The notes: generated by a model from the letters alone, not told the origin. DNA of 64,000 nt from Williamsia phyllosphaerae (GCF_014635305.1 NZ_BMCS01000001.1:62001-126000), one strand, 5' to 3'; numbered from the stretch's first letter, positions 18,266-27,854 are shown. A program made the numbers and translations.

Positions 18266-18829
18266 ATGGCGACCACGACAACGCGCCAGGCGTACCTGGA
18301 GACCGGGCTGGATGTACTCGCCGATCTCGGGTACGGCGGGCTGAAGCTCGCCGAGGTGTGTCGACGACTCGGTGTCACGTCGGGGTCCTTCTATCACTTC
18401 TTTGACAACTGGGGTCACTACACCGGTGAGCTTCTCGAACACTGGCGTACCGAGCGGTCGGCCGCGCTCATCGAACACGTTCGCGCCGAACCGGATCCGC
18501 GCAAGCGCATCGAGGCCCTCCGCGCGATCGGCATGTCGTTGCCCTACCGCGCGGAGTCGGCGATCCGGACCTGGAGCAGCCTCGATCCCGCGGTGCTCGC
18601 GGTGCAGCAGGAAGTCGACGCCCAGCGCGTCCAGGTGCTGCACGACGCCGCCTTCGCGATCGTCGGCAACGAGCGCGGCGCCGAGATGTTCGCGAAATGG
18701 TCGATGTATCTGCTGGTGGGTTACGAGCAGATCACCCTGCAGGCCGATCGTGACGCCCTGGAGTGGATGTTCAATCGCGCCGAGATCGCGCTCGACTCCG
18801 GCGAATTGGCGGACCTGCCGCCGGTGTGA
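18266..18829 (+). CDS. TetR-family regulator of the SCP2-P450 operon
   Basis: A 187-residue TetR protein. Its HTH includes GLKLAEVCRRLGVTSGSFYHFF, split here as LAEVCRRLGV and TSGSFYHFF. The rest is the helical effector domain. It is divergent from the SCP2-P450-ALDH-ferredoxin operon, whose promoter contains a palindrome suited to a TetR dimer. The inducer is probably a lipid or terpenoid substrate, which is inference. Its own leader is occupied by the 169-bp inverted-repeat element, which ends 8 bp before the ATG. Confidence 0.9.
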   Translation: MATTTTRQAYLETGLDVLADLGYGGLKLAEVCRRLGVTSGSFYHFFDNWGHYTGELLEHWRTERSAALIEHVRAEPDPRKRIEALRAIGMSLPYRAESAIRTWSSLDPAVLAVQQEVDAQRVQVLHDAAFAIVGNERGAEMFAKWSMYLLVGYEQITLQADRDALEWMFNRAEIALDSGELADLPPV

Positions 18830-18847
18830 CCCGGCGCGCGACGCCCG

Positions 18848-20122
18848 TCAGGCCGGTGCGAGGAACGCCTGCAGCGCAGCCGAATAGCTCGCGACGTCGT
18901 CGGCGCCCATCATCTCCCGCGCACTGTGCATCGCGAGCTGCGCGGCGCCGACATCGACCGTGCGAAGACCGGTGCGGGTGGCCGTGATCGGCCCGATCGT
19001 CGATCCGCAGGGCAGGTCGGCGCGGTGGACGTAGCGCTGGAGTGGTACCCCGGCCTGCTCGCAGGCCAGTGCGAACAGACCTTCGCCCTCGGCATCGCTG
19101 GCGTAGCGCAGGTTCTGGTTTACCTTGAGCACCGGTCCGCCGTTGACCGCGATCCGATGAGCGGGCTCGTGACGGTCCGGATAGTTCGGGTGCGTCGCGT
19201 GCGCCATGTCGCCCGACGCACAGACACTGGCGGCCATCGTCTGCAGGTAGTCGCCGCGATCTCCCCCGCGCGCCAACACGATTCGTTCCAACGTGCTCGC
19301 GAGGAAGTCTGACGCGGCGCCGCGCTCGGATCCGCTGCCGACCTCTTCGTGGTCGAACAACGCGAGCACGCGCGTCGGGCCGGTCGAGTCCGCGGCGTCG
19401 AGCAGGCCGCGCAGCCCCGCGTAGCAGGTGCCCTGGTTGTCCAGGCGCGGTGCGCTGAGCAGGTCCGAGTGCGCGCCGATCAGCGAACTGGGGACGAGGT
19501 CGTGGGTCATCAGTTCCCAGCCGACCACGTCGCCGAGGTCGAGATCCTCACGTGCGCACAGCCACTCGAGGAACTGGGCCGATGCGCCGTCGTCGACTCC
19601 CCAGATGGCGTTGACGTGTCGCTGCGGGTCGAGGGTCACGCCCTTGCGATCCTCGGACAGGTGGATGGCCAGCTGCGGCACTCGAAGCACGGGGTCGTCG
19701 ACCCGGACCAATCGCTGTTCGAGCCCGGTCCCGCGCCGGATCGCGAGGCGACCGGAGACGCCGAGATCCCGGTCGAGCCAGGAGTTCAACCACGCGCCGC
19801 CGTACGGCTCGAGACCGACCATGCGCAATCCGACCGAACGGAGTTCGGGGTGCTGCTTGAGACGCAGGTTGGGGCTGTCGGTGTGGCCGCCGACGATCCG
19901 GAAGGGGGTGTCGGTGCCGCGGGCGTCCCAGGCGATGATCGATCCGCCGCGAACGACGTAGTGCGCCCCCGCGACGTCGGCCCACGCCTGCGTCTCGTGC
20001 AGCTCGGTGTATCCGGCGGTCGCCAGTTCGGCCGCAACGCTCGCGCACACGTGGAACGGCGACGGCGAGGCGTCGACGAACGTGCAGAGGCCGGCCGCGG
20101 TCGCCGACGTCGGGATCGTCAT
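18848..20122 (-). CDS. apeB: M18 family aspartyl aminopeptidase
   Basis: A 424-residue M18 metallo-aminopeptidase that removes N-terminal acidic residues in the cytoplasm. Metal-site motifs are visible in order: [14 protein letters not shown], the zinc-bridging Asp in [25 protein letters not shown] with the catalytic Glu pair, and a C-terminal [16 protein letters not shown]. The length is normal. It begins 5 bp after the purQ stop on the same strand, so it belongs to the purS-purQ transcription unit. The M. tuberculosis equivalent, pepC (Rv0800), is also close to the purine genes. Confidence 0.95.
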   Translation of the reverse strand: MTIPTSATAAGLCTFVDASPSPFHVCASVAAELATAGYTELHETQAWADVAGAHYVVRGGSIIAWDARGTDTPFRIVGGHTDSPNLRLKQHPELRSVGLRMVGLEPYGGAWLNSWLDRDLGVSGRLAIRRGTGLEQRLVRVDDPVLRVPQLAIHLSEDRKGVTLDPQRHVNAIWGVDDGASAQFLEWLCAREDLDLGDVVGWELMTHDLVPSSLIGAHSDLLSAPRLDNQGTCYAGLRGLLDAADSTGPTRVLALFDHEEVGSGSERGAASDFLASTLERIVLARGGDRGDYLQTMAASVCASGDMAHATHPNYPDRHEPAHRIAVNGGPVLKVNQNLRYASDAEGEGLFALACEQAGVPLQRYVHRADLPCGSTIGPITATRTGLRTVDVGAAQLAMHSAREMMGADDVASYSAALQAFLAPA

Positions 20123-20127
20123 GCGAT

Positions 20128-20808
20128 TCAGGCCGAGGCCAGGACCGCGTCGATGGCGGAGAAGAACAGTCCGAGTCCGTCGTCACTGGGACCGGTCAGC
20201 GGCTCGGTGGCGTGCTCGGGGTGAGGCATGAGGCCCACGATGCGGCCGTCGGCACTCGAGATGCCCGCGATCGAACGCAGCGACCCGTTCGGGTTGTCGC
20301 CGGCGTAACGGAACACGACGCGGCCCTCGCCCTCGAGTTCGTCGAGCACCTCTTCGGAGGCGACGAACCGCCCCTCGCCGGACTTGAGCGGCACCAGGAT
20401 CTCGGCGCCCGGCTCGAAGCGACTGCTCCACGCCGACGTCGTCGACTCGACCTTGAGCCACTGGTCACGGCAGACGAAGTGCAACCCGGTGTTACGGGTC
20501 AATGCACCCGGCAGCAGACCGGCCTCACACAGCACCTGGAAACCGTTGCAGATACCCAGGATCGGGGTGCCGTGGGTGGCCGCCTCGACCACCGCGCCCA
20601 TCATCGGGGCGAAGCGGGCGATGGCGCCGGCACGCAGGTAGTCGCCGTAGGAGAAACCGCCGGGCACGATGACCGCGTCGACGCCCTGCAGATCGGCGTC
20701 GGCGTGCCAGAGTTCGACCGGCTGGGCACCCGCGAGACGGACCGCCCGCGAGGCGTCGATGTCGTCGAGGGTCCCCGGGAACGTGATGACCCCGATGCGT
20801 GCCGTCAC
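20128..20808 (-). CDS. purQ: Phosphoribosylformylglycinamidine synthase, glutaminase subunit PurQ
   Basis: A 226-residue class I glutamine amidotransferase. It starts [20 protein letters not shown] and has the catalytic Cys in GICNGFQVL, with His-Glu near the end in [11 protein letters not shown]. It supplies ammonia from glutamine to PurL for the fourth step of purine synthesis and works in a complex with PurS. The GTG start overlaps the purS stop by 4 bp. purL is not in this window. Confidence 0.98.
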   Translation of the reverse strand: MTARIGVITFPGTLDDIDASRAVRLAGAQPVELWHADADLQGVDAVIVPGGFSYGDYLRAGAIARFAPMMGAVVEAATHGTPILGICNGFQVLCEAGLLPGALTRNTGLHFVCRDQWLKVESTTSAWSSRFEPGAEILVPLKSGEGRFVASEEVLDELEGEGRVVFRYAGDNPNGSLRSIAGISSADGRIVGLMPHPEHATEPLTGPSDDGLGLFFSAIDAVLASA

Positions 20809-21044
20809 TGCTCCGCCCGGGAGACGGTGAAGTTCTCGATCACGGTGTTGGCCAACAGTTCCGCTGCGATGCGCTCCAGGGCGGCGTCGTCGACCGAACC
20901 GTCGACCTCCAGCTCGAATCGTTTGCCCTGCCGGACGTCGGCGATGCCGGCGAAGCCGAGTCGGCCGAGCGCTCCCACGATCGCCTGCCCCTGCGGGTCG
21001 AGGATCTCCGTCTTGGGCATCACGTCGACAACCACACGCGCCAT
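20805..21044 (-). CDS. purS: Phosphoribosylformylglycinamidine synthase subunit PurS
   Basis: A 79-residue PurS ([20 protein letters not shown], then [11 protein letters not shown]), a small dimer that bridges PurQ and PurL in the FGAM synthase complex. The ATG at 21044 has AGGAG 8 nt upstream. It is first in the purS-purQ-apeB unit. Upstream is a DUF2334 gene on the same strand, as with Rv0787 before purS in M. tuberculosis. Confidence 0.97.
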   Translation of the reverse strand: MARVVVDVMPKTEILDPQGQAIVGALGRLGFAGIADVRQGKRFELEVDGSVDDAALERIAAELLANTVIENFTVSRAEQ

Positions 21045-21108
21045 CTTGTTCGCTCCTGTATCACCGGGGGCTGATTCTGGGGTCAGCTTACCGGCTGTCG
21101 CGGCTGGT

Positions 21109-21816
21109 CTACGCAGCGCTGCGTCGCGCGGCCGAGTGCGTCAGCTCACGGTAGGTGACCGGCGCCAGACCGTGGTGCAACGAGAGGTCGACGCAGTCGA
21201 GGATGGTCGAGCGCGCCATCGGGTTGTCGAGGTGTTTGGCGGCGATCGACAGTCGAACGACCCCACCCTTTCGTGCGGTGCGGTTCGACGCGACGACCAC
21301 CATGCGACACCACCAGGCGTCCGCCCGGAACCCGTCGCCGAACCCGAGCACCCGCGAGCGGTGGAACGACCCGGTCGACAGGTCGTTCCAGCCGGAGAAC
21401 CCGAGGTTGACCCGGAACCCGGCCTGCGGCAGTGCCTCGAGCGCGCCCGCGGACGCGGACCACCGAGGGGCGGCGAAGATGCGCGTGCGCAGACCGCTGC
21501 GCTCGAGGACCCGGTCGGCGGCGGTCAGCCGAAGCGCCGCCTCGTGGGCGGCGATGACCGCGAACTCGGCGCGACGACGCTTGGTGGCCGCTTGGTCGTA
21601 TCCGTGCAGCACGATCGCGTCGTCGCCGGACCGTCGGTCCCGCAGCCACCCGACGGTGTCGGTGTCGTCCAGGAGTCGGTACCCGTGCTTGAGACGCGGC
21701 GCAACCAGCAACGACACCGGGACCTCACGCGCGGCGAGGGTCTCGGTGAAGTCCCGGACCGCGGCCGCGGTCTCGGTACGGATGCCGGAGATCGATACGT
21801 AGAGCTGTCCTGCCAT
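21109..21816 (-). CDS. DUF2334 polysaccharide deacetylase-fold protein
   Basis: A 235-residue protein of the polysaccharide deacetylase-like DUF2334 family (compare Rv0787, also next to purS). It starts GQLYVSISGIRTET. VPVSLLVAPRLKHGYRLLDD and AIVLHGYDQA (metal-type His) follow, then IFAAPRWSAS and a C-terminal HLDNPMARSTILDCVDLSLHH. No signal peptide is seen. The deacetylase metal triad is only partly evident, so activity is uncertain. Its stop lies 64 bp before purS. Confidence 0.8.
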   Translation of the reverse strand: MAGQLYVSISGIRTETAAAVRDFTETLAAREVPVSLLVAPRLKHGYRLLDDTDTVGWLRDRRSGDDAIVLHGYDQAATKRRRAEFAVIAAHEAALRLTAADRVLERSGLRTRIFAAPRWSASAGALEALPQAGFRVNLGFSGWNDLSTGSFHRSRVLGFGDGFRADAWWCRMVVVASNRTARKGGVVRLSIAAKHLDNPMARSTILDCVDLSLHHGLAPVTYRELTHSAARRSAA

Positions 21817-21921
21817 GGGTCCCAGTGTCGACCGCGGAGGTGTTGCGATGGTGGAGTCGACGTGTACGGCGATCGAACTACCCGTGTGACATGCGCCGCG
21901 TCTCGCAGGCGCCGGACGAGG

Positions 21922-22404
21922 TCAGAGAACGGCTTCGATGGCCTCGATGACCTCGGGGGCGTCGGGCTCGGTGCGCGGACGGAAGCGTCGGACGACGGTC
22001 CCGTCGGCGTCGAGCAGGAACTTCTCGAAATTCCATTGCACATCACCCGCCTCACCGGAATCATCGGTCGCCTGCGTCAACTCGACGTAGAGCGGGTGCC
22101 GATCGTCGCCGTTGACCTCCACCTTCTCCAACAGAGGGAAGGTCACGCCGTAGGTGGTCGAGCAGAAGGTCTCGATCTCCTCCGCCGTGCCGGGCTCCTG
22201 GCCCATGAACTGGTTACACGGGACGCCGACGACGGTGAGTCCACGGTCGCGGTAGTCCTCGGCGATCTTCTCGAGGCCGCTGTACTGCGGGGTCAGGCCG
22301 CACTTGCTGGCCACGTTGACGACGAGGACGGGACCGCTGAAGTCGCCGAGCGTGGTGTCGGAGCCCTGCAGGGTGGTGAGGGGGATGGTGTTGATGGAGG
22401 TCAT
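21922..22404 (-). CDS. Glutathione peroxidase-family thiol peroxidase
   Basis: A 160-residue GPx/thioredoxin-fold protein. The peroxidatic Cys is in NVASKCGLTPQYSGL, the FCSTTYGVTFPLLEK region gives the possible resolving Cys, and VPCNQFMGQEPG and VQWNFEKFLLD complete the Cys-Gln-Trp-Asn set. Actinobacteria lack glutathione, so such enzymes usually use thioredoxin or mycothiol-linked donors. ATG 22404 (MTSINTIPL) is chosen; the frame extends to 22482 without a ribosome site. It is divergent from marR. Confidence 0.95.
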   Translation of the reverse strand: MTSINTIPLTTLQGSDTTLGDFSGPVLVVNVASKCGLTPQYSGLEKIAEDYRDRGLTVVGVPCNQFMGQEPGTAEEIETFCSTTYGVTFPLLEKVEVNGDDRHPLYVELTQATDDSGEAGDVQWNFEKFLLDADGTVVRRFRPRTEPDAPEVIEAIEAVL

Positions 22405-22529
22405 CTGATGAGAGTAGGTCGTTCGACCGACGACAGCGAAGTGACCCGGACCACCGGTTTTGGGAGGTGTGTTCGATCCCACAACAATTGCGTTGGCGAC
22501 GATAGTTGCGCGTGCGTTACCTTTTTTCG

Positions 22530-23054
22530 GTGACTCTCACCCACCCGCAGCCTGCGCTCTCGGCATCGGTGTCGGAGGAGCAGACGTTCGACGTGCTCGT
22601 CGATTTCCTCAACCGTCTGCTCTGCACGACCGAGGTCGACGCGCTCGACAGCATGATGAACACCGAGATCTCGTTCTCCCACTTCCGAACCCTGATGATC
22701 CTGTCCGGGCGCGGCCGGGCGTTGTCGTTGAACGAGCTCGGCGACGCGTTGCACCTGTCGCTCGCGGCGGCCGGACGCAACGTCGACAAGCTGGTGGGTC
22801 TGGGACTGGTGGACCGGCGCGAGGACAGCCAGGACCGCCGGGTCAAGCGGGTGTCCCTCACCGACGAGGGCCACGCGATGGTCAGCGCACATCTCGACAA
22901 CAAGGAAGACCAGTTCCGCAGCTTCGTGGGCCGGTTGCCCGAAGAACTGCGTGACGGACTGCATTCCGTCCTGAACTCGATAGTCAGCGGCGACTATCTC
23001 TCCGAATCCGATCCGGTGTTCGTGCACCGGAAGAGCCAGAAAGTGAACGGATGA
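22530..23054 (+). CDS. MarR-family regulator of the adjacent MFS exporter
   Basis: A 174-residue MarR protein. The winged helix is SLNELGDALHLSLAAAGRNV, then GLVDRREDSQDRRVKRVSLT, the typical DxRxxR wing. The start is taken as GTG 22530. A TACCTT -10-like hexamer at 22518-22523 would put the transcript start at this GTG, so a leaderless mRNA is possible; TTG 22506 and GTG 22512 are alternatives. The stop overlaps the MFS start by 4 bp, so regulator and pump form one operon that is probably autorepressed. Confidence 0.9.
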   Translation: MTLTHPQPALSASVSEEQTFDVLVDFLNRLLCTTEVDALDSMMNTEISFSHFRTLMILSGRGRALSLNELGDALHLSLAAAGRNVDKLVGLGLVDRREDSQDRRVKRVSLTDEGHAMVSAHLDNKEDQFRSFVGRLPEELRDGLHSVLNSIVSGDYLSESDPVFVHRKSQKVNG

Positions 23055-24547
23055 CCTCACCTACCAAGGCCTCCGCAGAAGGGGCAGGCGCAGAGAGCGG
23101 CGGTCTCGACGCGCGGGTTCTGAAGATCGCCGCCGTGGTCGTGCTCGGCGCGATCATGTCCATCCTCGACACCACCGTGGTCGCGGTGGCGCAGAACACC
23201 TTCCAGGACGTCTTCGACACGTCCGCGGCGAGCGCCGCGTGGACCGCGACCGGCTACACCCTGGCCCTGGCCGCGGTCATCCCGCTGTCGAGCTGGGCCG
23301 CAGCACGTTTCGGCACCAAGAAGGTCTACCTGACCTCGCTGGTCCTGTTCGTCATCGGGTCCATCCTCTGTGCTTTCGCCTGGAACATCGGCTCGCTCGT
23401 CGCGTTCCGCATGCTGCAGGGCGCTGGCGGCGGCATGCTGATGCCCGTCGGCATGATGATCCTGACGCGCGCTGCCGGACCCGAGCGTGTCGGTTCGGTC
23501 ATGGCAGTCCTCGGTGTCCCGATGCTGTTGGGCCCCATCGCCGGCCCGATCCTGGGCGGCGTGCTCATCGAGTACGTGTCCTGGCACTGGATCTTCCTGA
23601 TCAACGTCCCGATCGGCATCCTCGCCTTCCTGTACTCGGCCTGGATCCTCGAGGACGACGACGAGAAGACCAGGCCGCCGTTCGATTTCGTCGGACTGCT
23701 GCTGCTCTCGCCGGGTCTCGCGCTGTTCCTGTACGGCGTGTCGTCGTCGAACGACGCGGGAACGTTCATCGCAGCCAAGGTGCTGATCCCGATGGTGATC
23801 GGCGCCGCCCTGATCATCGCGTTCGTGTTCCACGCCCTGCGCGGCAAGAACAACAACCCGTTGATCGACCTGCGACTCTTCAAGAACCCCACGCTGAGCT
23901 GGACCGTGGTCACGTTCAGCCTGTTCCTGATCGCGTTCTTCGGCGCCTCGCTGCTGTTCCCGCAGTACTTCATCGGCGTGCGCGGCGAGTCCACCCTGAT
24001 GGCCGGATTGCTGGTCGCACCACAGGGTCTCGGCGCGATGATCACCATGCCCATCGCGGGCCGGATGACCGACAAGATCGGTCCGGGCAAGTTCGTCCTG
24101 ACCGGCATCGTGTTGATCGCCTTCGGCCTGGGGGCGTTCATGTTCCTCGGCGCCGGGACGTCCTACTGGATCCTGGGTGCGGCGCTGTTCGTGCAGGGTC
24201 TCGGTATGGGCATGTCGATGATGCCGATGATGTCGGCCGCGTTGGCCACCCTGTCGGCCGACAAGGTCGCCGACGGCTCGACGCTCGTCAACGTCGTCCA
24301 GCAGACCGCCGCCTCGGTCGGTACCGCGGTCATCTCGGTGATCCTCGCCAGCAACCTCAAGTCGGTGACGCCCCCGACGCCGTCCGGTCTCGCCGGGGCC
24401 TTCGGTGACACGTTCGTCGTCGCCGTGGTGTTGATCGTCCTGTGCCTGGTGCCTGCGTTCTTCCTGCCCCGCAAGAAGGTGTCGGTGCACACCGAGATCG
24501 GTGCCGACGGCGAGCCCGTCAAGGCCGCTCCGGTCATGATGCACTGA
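23051..24547 (+). CDS. DHA2/EmrB-QacA family MFS drug exporter
   Basis: A 498-residue major facilitator with about 14 hydrophobic helices. The DHA2 motif LDTTVVAVAQNTFQD is in TM1, and motif C VPMLLGPIAGPILGGVL is in TM5. It probably exports drugs or metabolites by proton antiport in the cytoplasmic membrane. It corresponds in position to M. tuberculosis emrB (Rv0783c), beside the ptrB/pur genes. It is translationally coupled to the preceding MarR gene. A strong terminator follows. Confidence 0.95.
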   Translation: MTSPTKASAEGAGAESGGLDARVLKIAAVVVLGAIMSILDTTVVAVAQNTFQDVFDTSAASAAWTATGYTLALAAVIPLSSWAAARFGTKKVYLTSLVLFVIGSILCAFAWNIGSLVAFRMLQGAGGGMLMPVGMMILTRAAGPERVGSVMAVLGVPMLLGPIAGPILGGVLIEYVSWHWIFLINVPIGILAFLYSAWILEDDDEKTRPPFDFVGLLLLSPGLALFLYGVSSSNDAGTFIAAKVLIPMVIGAALIIAFVFHALRGKNNNPLIDLRLFKNPTLSWTVVTFSLFLIAFFGASLLFPQYFIGVRGESTLMAGLLVAPQGLGAMITMPIAGRMTDKIGPGKFVLTGIVLIAFGLGAFMFLGAGTSYWILGAALFVQGLGMGMSMMPMMSAALATLSADKVADGSTLVNVVQQTAASVGTAVISVILASNLKSVTPPTPSGLAGAFGDTFVVAVVLIVLCLVPAFFLPRKKVSVHTEIGADGEPVKAAPVMMH

Positions 24548-24561
24548 GCTGATTCTCGACC

Positions 24562-24601
24562 GGAAGGCCCCGCTGGTAGCACCACACCGGCGGGGCCTTC
24601 C
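24562..24601 (+). terminator. Terminator of the marR-MFS operon
   Basis: A perfect 12-bp stem GGAAGGCCCCGC / GCGGGGCCTTCC (24562-24573 and 24590-24601) with a 16-nt loop starts 14 bp after the MFS stop. The run after it is CGCATTCC, without poly-T. The 21-bp repeat array begins 15 bp further on. Confidence 0.8.
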
Positions 24602-24615
24602 GCATTCCACCTCCG

Positions 24616-24710
24616 CCAGTTGGGCACGTAAGCACGTCAGTTGGGCACGTAAGCACGCCAGTTGGGCACGTAAGCACGCCAGTTGGGCACGTAAGCACGC
24701 CAGTTGGGCA
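24616..24710 (+). repeat. 21-bp tandem repeat array 1 (4.5 units)
   Basis: Units start at 24616, 24637, 24658, 24679 and 24700. Each reads CCAGTTGGGCACGTAAGCAC plus G; unit 2 begins with T, and the last unit is cut after TTGGGCA. There are no spacers. The array lies between the MFS terminator and a DUF559-like gene. Arrays 2 and 3 carry the reverse complement of the same core, CGCCAGTTGGGCA, with the same 21-bp period. Confidence 0.97.
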
Positions 24711-24760
24711 GGACCCGAACCAGATGGAACCGTCGTGATGTCAGGGACGTCCGATCCATC

Positions 24761-25651
24761 GTGCAGCCCGACCAGCATCCCTTCTGGGGAGACGAGAACT
24801 TGATCCGTACTGACGCCGCGGCGCGAGACGTGCGGAGGGACTGTCGTCGAATCCAACGCGGCGTACACGCTCCACCCCACTTCACCCTCACCGACCACGA
24901 CCTCATCCGGGCGGCAGCGATGCGCGCCGGGGATGGCGCGGTCGTCGCTGGAATGAGTGCCGCGGTTCTCCACGGAGCCCGTTTCGCCGACTACGACGCA
25001 GACATCGAACTGATTCGGGGCCTAACGGGCCAGGGCCGACAGTTCGACGGTGTGCGCATCATGCGAACCGACCACCTCGCAGCAGGAGACGTACAGGTGG
25101 TCGACGGCCTGACTGTAACCACCCCGGTTCGCACCGCTTACGACATAGGTCGACGGGGACCGGCTTGGAAAGCTCTGGCACGCCTGGACGATCTCGCCTA
25201 TGTATCCGACCTGGACCTCGCGGAACTCTGGTCGTATATCCGCGATCACCCACACACGAAAGGGATCCGCCAGATCCGCGACCTGATCCAGTACATCGAG
25301 CCCAAATCGGAATCCCCTCGCGAGAGCGCCTTGCGATACCTGATCATCAAGAGTGGTCTGCCGCGTCCGGAGGCACAGATAGAGGTGTTCGGTGCAGACG
25401 GCCGCCTCATCGCCAAACTGGATCTCGGCTACCGCCGGTACAAGATCGACATCGAGTTCGATGGCGTCGAGCACCACACATCGGCCGGCGATCGCGCCGA
25501 CAATGCTGAACGCGATCGCAAGCTCGCCGAACTCGGCTGGGACACCATCCGCGTCACCGGTCAGGCGATGTCGACGAACCCGGACACGGTCGTCTCCAGG
25601 ATCGAGGAGTTGCTGGCCATCCGCGGCTGTCGCGAACCTCGGCGACACTGA
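24761..25651 (+). CDS. DUF559/AbiEi-like protein with restriction-endonuclease-type fold
   Basis: About 296 residues. The N-terminal half looks like the AbiEi antitoxin/DUF559-associated type: RTDAAARDVRRDCRRIQRGV, then VVAGMSAAVLHGAR and VTTPVRTAYDIGR. The C-terminal DUF559-like half has LDLGYRRYKIDIEFDGVEHH and LAELGWDTIRVT, as in Vsr/PD-(D/E)xK nuclease folds. Function is unproven; such genes are often linked to defence or DNA repair. The start is uncertain: GTG 24761, or TTG 24800 with GGGGAG upstream. By eye its codons look less GC-rich than its neighbours'. It is bracketed by oppositely oriented 21-bp arrays and splits emrB from ptrB, suggesting insertion. Confidence 0.7.
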   Translation: MQPDQHPFWGDENLIRTDAAARDVRRDCRRIQRGVHAPPHFTLTDHDLIRAAAMRAGDGAVVAGMSAAVLHGARFADYDADIELIRGLTGQGRQFDGVRIMRTDHLAAGDVQVVDGLTVTTPVRTAYDIGRRGPAWKALARLDDLAYVSDLDLAELWSYIRDHPHTKGIRQIRDLIQYIEPKSESPRESALRYLIIKSGLPRPEAQIEVFGADGRLIAKLDLGYRRYKIDIEFDGVEHHTSAGDRADNAERDRKLAELGWDTIRVTGQAMSTNPDTVVSRIEELLAIRGCREPRRH

Positions 25652-25664
25652 TACGCACCACAAC

Positions 25665-25741
25665 TGCCCAACTGGCTGCCGTAAGTGCCCAACCAGCGCG
25701 CAAAGGTGCCCAACTGGCGGGTTTAGGTGCCCAACTGGCGG
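25665..25741 (-). repeat. 21-bp tandem repeat array 2 (3.7 units)
   Basis: On the plus strand units start at 25665, 25686, 25707 and 25728, each opening TGCCCAAC(T/C)(G/A)GC. The second half of each unit varies (TGCCGTAAG, GCGCAAAGG, GGGTTTAGG). The array is inverted relative to array 1 and ends 4 bp before the stop codon of the S9 peptidase gene. Read along that gene's transcript, it is a 3' tail of CGCCAGTTGGGCA units. Confidence 0.95.
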
Positions 25742-25745
25742 GGGG

Positions 25746-27854
25746 TCAGACGGCACCCGTCTGGCGGAGGACCCAGGCGTGTTCGAAGGCGACCTCTTCC
25801 CACTGCTTGTAGCGACCGCTGACGCCGCCGTGCCCGGCGGACATCTCGGTCTTGAGCAGGATCGCGTTGTCCGACGTCGAGTTGTCCTGCAACCGCGCCA
25901 CCCACTTGGCCGCCTCGGTGTACATCACGCGGGTGTCGTTGAGCGACGTGAGCGCGAGGATCGCCGGGTACTCGAGTGCGGCGACGTTCTCGTACGGCGA
26001 GTACGACCGCATGTACTCGTAGACCTCTTTGTCCTCCAGCGGGTTCCCCCACTCGTCCCATTCGATGACGGTGAGCGGCAACGACGGGTCGAGGATGGAC
26101 GTGAGCGGGTCGACGAAGGGCACCACCGCGAGGATCCCGCTGAACAGCTCGGGCGCGAGATTCGCGACCGCCCCGATCAGCAGACCGCCGGCCGAGCCAC
26201 CCTCCCCGACGAGCTGCGCCGGGGTGGTCGCCCGGGAATCGACGAGATGCCGTGCCGAATCGACGAAGTCGGTGAAGGTGTTCTTCTTCGTGAGGGTCTT
26301 GCCGTTCTCGTACCAGTGCCGACCCATCTCGCCACCACCGCGGATGTGCGCGATGACGAACACGACACCCCGGTCGAGCAGCGACAACCGCGCGATCGAG
26401 AACCCGGGATCCATGCTCGCCTCGTACGAGCCGTAGCCGTAGAGCAGTGTCGGAGCCGGCCGCGACACCCCCTTGCGACTCACGATCGACAACGGGACCT
26501 GCGTGCCGTCGGCCGCGGTGACCCACTCGCGCTTCTGCTCGTAGTCGGCCGGGTCGTAATCACCCAGCACCACTTGACGTTTGAGCAGGATCCGGTCCCC
26601 CGAGGTGACGTCGAGGTCGATGATCTCGCTGGGCTCGATGAAGCTGGTGTAGCCGATCCGCAGTCGCGGCGCCGCCCACTCGGGGTTGCCGGCCAGTCCG
26701 ACCGACGACAGCGGCTCGTCGAAGGTCAACTCCTCGAACGACACATCCGACGAGCTCTTCGCCCCACGGATGTCGGCGATCGCGATCCGCGGGGTCGCCG
26801 CACGTCGGTAGCTGAGCACCAACTGATCGGCGAAGGCGTCGACCCCCTCGAGCCGCGATTCCGCGTCGTGCGGGATCAGGACCCGCGTCGCGGTGGGGTC
26901 GTCGACCGGGGCGTCGAGGAGCTCGAAGTTCTCGGCATTCTCGTTGTGGGTGATGAGAAAGCGGTCCTCGCCACCGATCACGGCGTGCTCGACGTCGTAC
27001 TCGACACCGTCGCGGCGTGGCCAGACCACCTGGAATTCCCCGGTCGGGTCGTCGGCCGAGAGCACGTGCACCTCGGAGGTGATCTTCGACCCGAGCCCGA
27101 TCATCAGGTACTTGTCGCTGCGCGTCCCGCCGATGCCGACCCAGAACCGCTCGTCGGGCTCGTGGAACACCTTCACGTCGTCGGTGCCGGCGCCGAGATC
27201 GTGGCGCCACACGGTGTCGGGACGCCAGGCGTCGTCGACGGTGAGGTAGAAGATGTGACGACCGTCGTGCGACCAGGTCGCGCCCGGGGCGGTGTTCTCC
27301 ACCGTCTCCGTCAGCAGCTCACCGCTGCGAAGATCCTTGAAACGCAGCGTGTATCGCTCGTCGCCGACCTTGTCGACACTGTAGGCCAGCATCGTTCCGT
27401 CGTCGGTCACCGAGAACGCACCGAGGCTGTAGAAGTCGGTGCCCTCGGCGTCGAGGTTGGAGTCGAGGAGGACCTGCTCGCCGGGCAGCGGGTCGTCACC
27501 GGACACCGTCGGCGGATCCCAGTCGTCGTCGCCGGAGATCGGCGCGCGGCACCGCAGTGCGTACTGCTGGCCCTCCACCGTCCGCGCGTAGCACCAGTAC
27601 TGCCCGCGCCGCGACGGCACCGACATGTCGGTTTCCTGTGTGCGCGACTTGATCTCACCGTAGATCGCAGCCCGTAGGTCGGCGAGCTCCGCGGTGTCGG
27701 CCTCGGTGAGGGCGTTCTGCGCCTCGAGGAAGGAGATGACCTCCGGGTCGTCCTTCTCGCGCAGCCACTCGTAGTTGTCGACGACCTCGTCGCCATGGTG
27801 CACCCGGGTGCTGGGCACCTTCTTGGCGACGGGCACGGCCTGCTTGTCGGTCAC
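25746..27854 (-). CDS. ptrB: Oligopeptidase B (S9A prolyl oligopeptidase family)
   Basis: A 702-residue cytoplasmic serine peptidase that cleaves short peptides after basic residues. A beta-propeller (about residues 70-410) precedes the alpha/beta-hydrolase domain. Motifs are [30 protein letters not shown], and the nucleophile [15 protein letters not shown]-terminal [14 protein letters not shown] carries the catalytic His. The acidic residues after the nucleophile support oligopeptidase B over prolyl oligopeptidase. The GTG start overlaps the purC stop by 4 bp. Rv0781/0782 (ptrBa/b) occupy this place in M. tuberculosis, split in two; here the gene is intact. Confidence 0.96.
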   Translation of the reverse strand: MTDKQAVPVAKKVPSTRVHHGDEVVDNYEWLREKDDPEVISFLEAQNALTEADTAELADLRAAIYGEIKSRTQETDMSVPSRRGQYWCYARTVEGQQYALRCRAPISGDDDWDPPTVSGDDPLPGEQVLLDSNLDAEGTDFYSLGAFSVTDDGTMLAYSVDKVGDERYTLRFKDLRSGELLTETVENTAPGATWSHDGRHIFYLTVDDAWRPDTVWRHDLGAGTDDVKVFHEPDERFWVGIGGTRSDKYLMIGLGSKITSEVHVLSADDPTGEFQVVWPRRDGVEYDVEHAVIGGEDRFLITHNENAENFELLDAPVDDPTATRVLIPHDAESRLEGVDAFADQLVLSYRRAATPRIAIADIRGAKSSSDVSFEELTFDEPLSSVGLAGNPEWAAPRLRIGYTSFIEPSEIIDLDVTSGDRILLKRQVVLGDYDPADYEQKREWVTAADGTQVPLSIVSRKGVSRPAPTLLYGYGSYEASMDPGFSIARLSLLDRGVVFVIAHIRGGGEMGRHWYENGKTLTKKNTFTDFVDSARHLVDSRATTPAQLVGEGGSAGGLLIGAVANLAPELFSGILAVVPFVDPLTSILDPSLPLTVIEWDEWGNPLEDKEVYEYMRSYSPYENVAALEYPAILALTSLNDTRVMYTEAAKWVARLQDNSTSDNAILLKTEMSAGHGGVSGRYKQWEEVAFEHAWVLRQTGAV

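Noticed and set aside
24616..24710. Reading the 21-bp array as a repetitive protein (units such as PNWRAYV or AQLACLR)
   Set aside because: A 21-bp repeat is seven codons long, so it stays open in several frames at once. No start signal or conserved flanking protein is present, and unit variation is not biased to silent positions.
24616..25741. Insertion sequence carrying the DUF559-like gene
   Set aside because: No transposase, no simple terminal inverted repeat with target duplication, and the flanking arrays are multi-unit tandem repeats also present at a third site. A mobile cassette remains possible and is listed as a finding.
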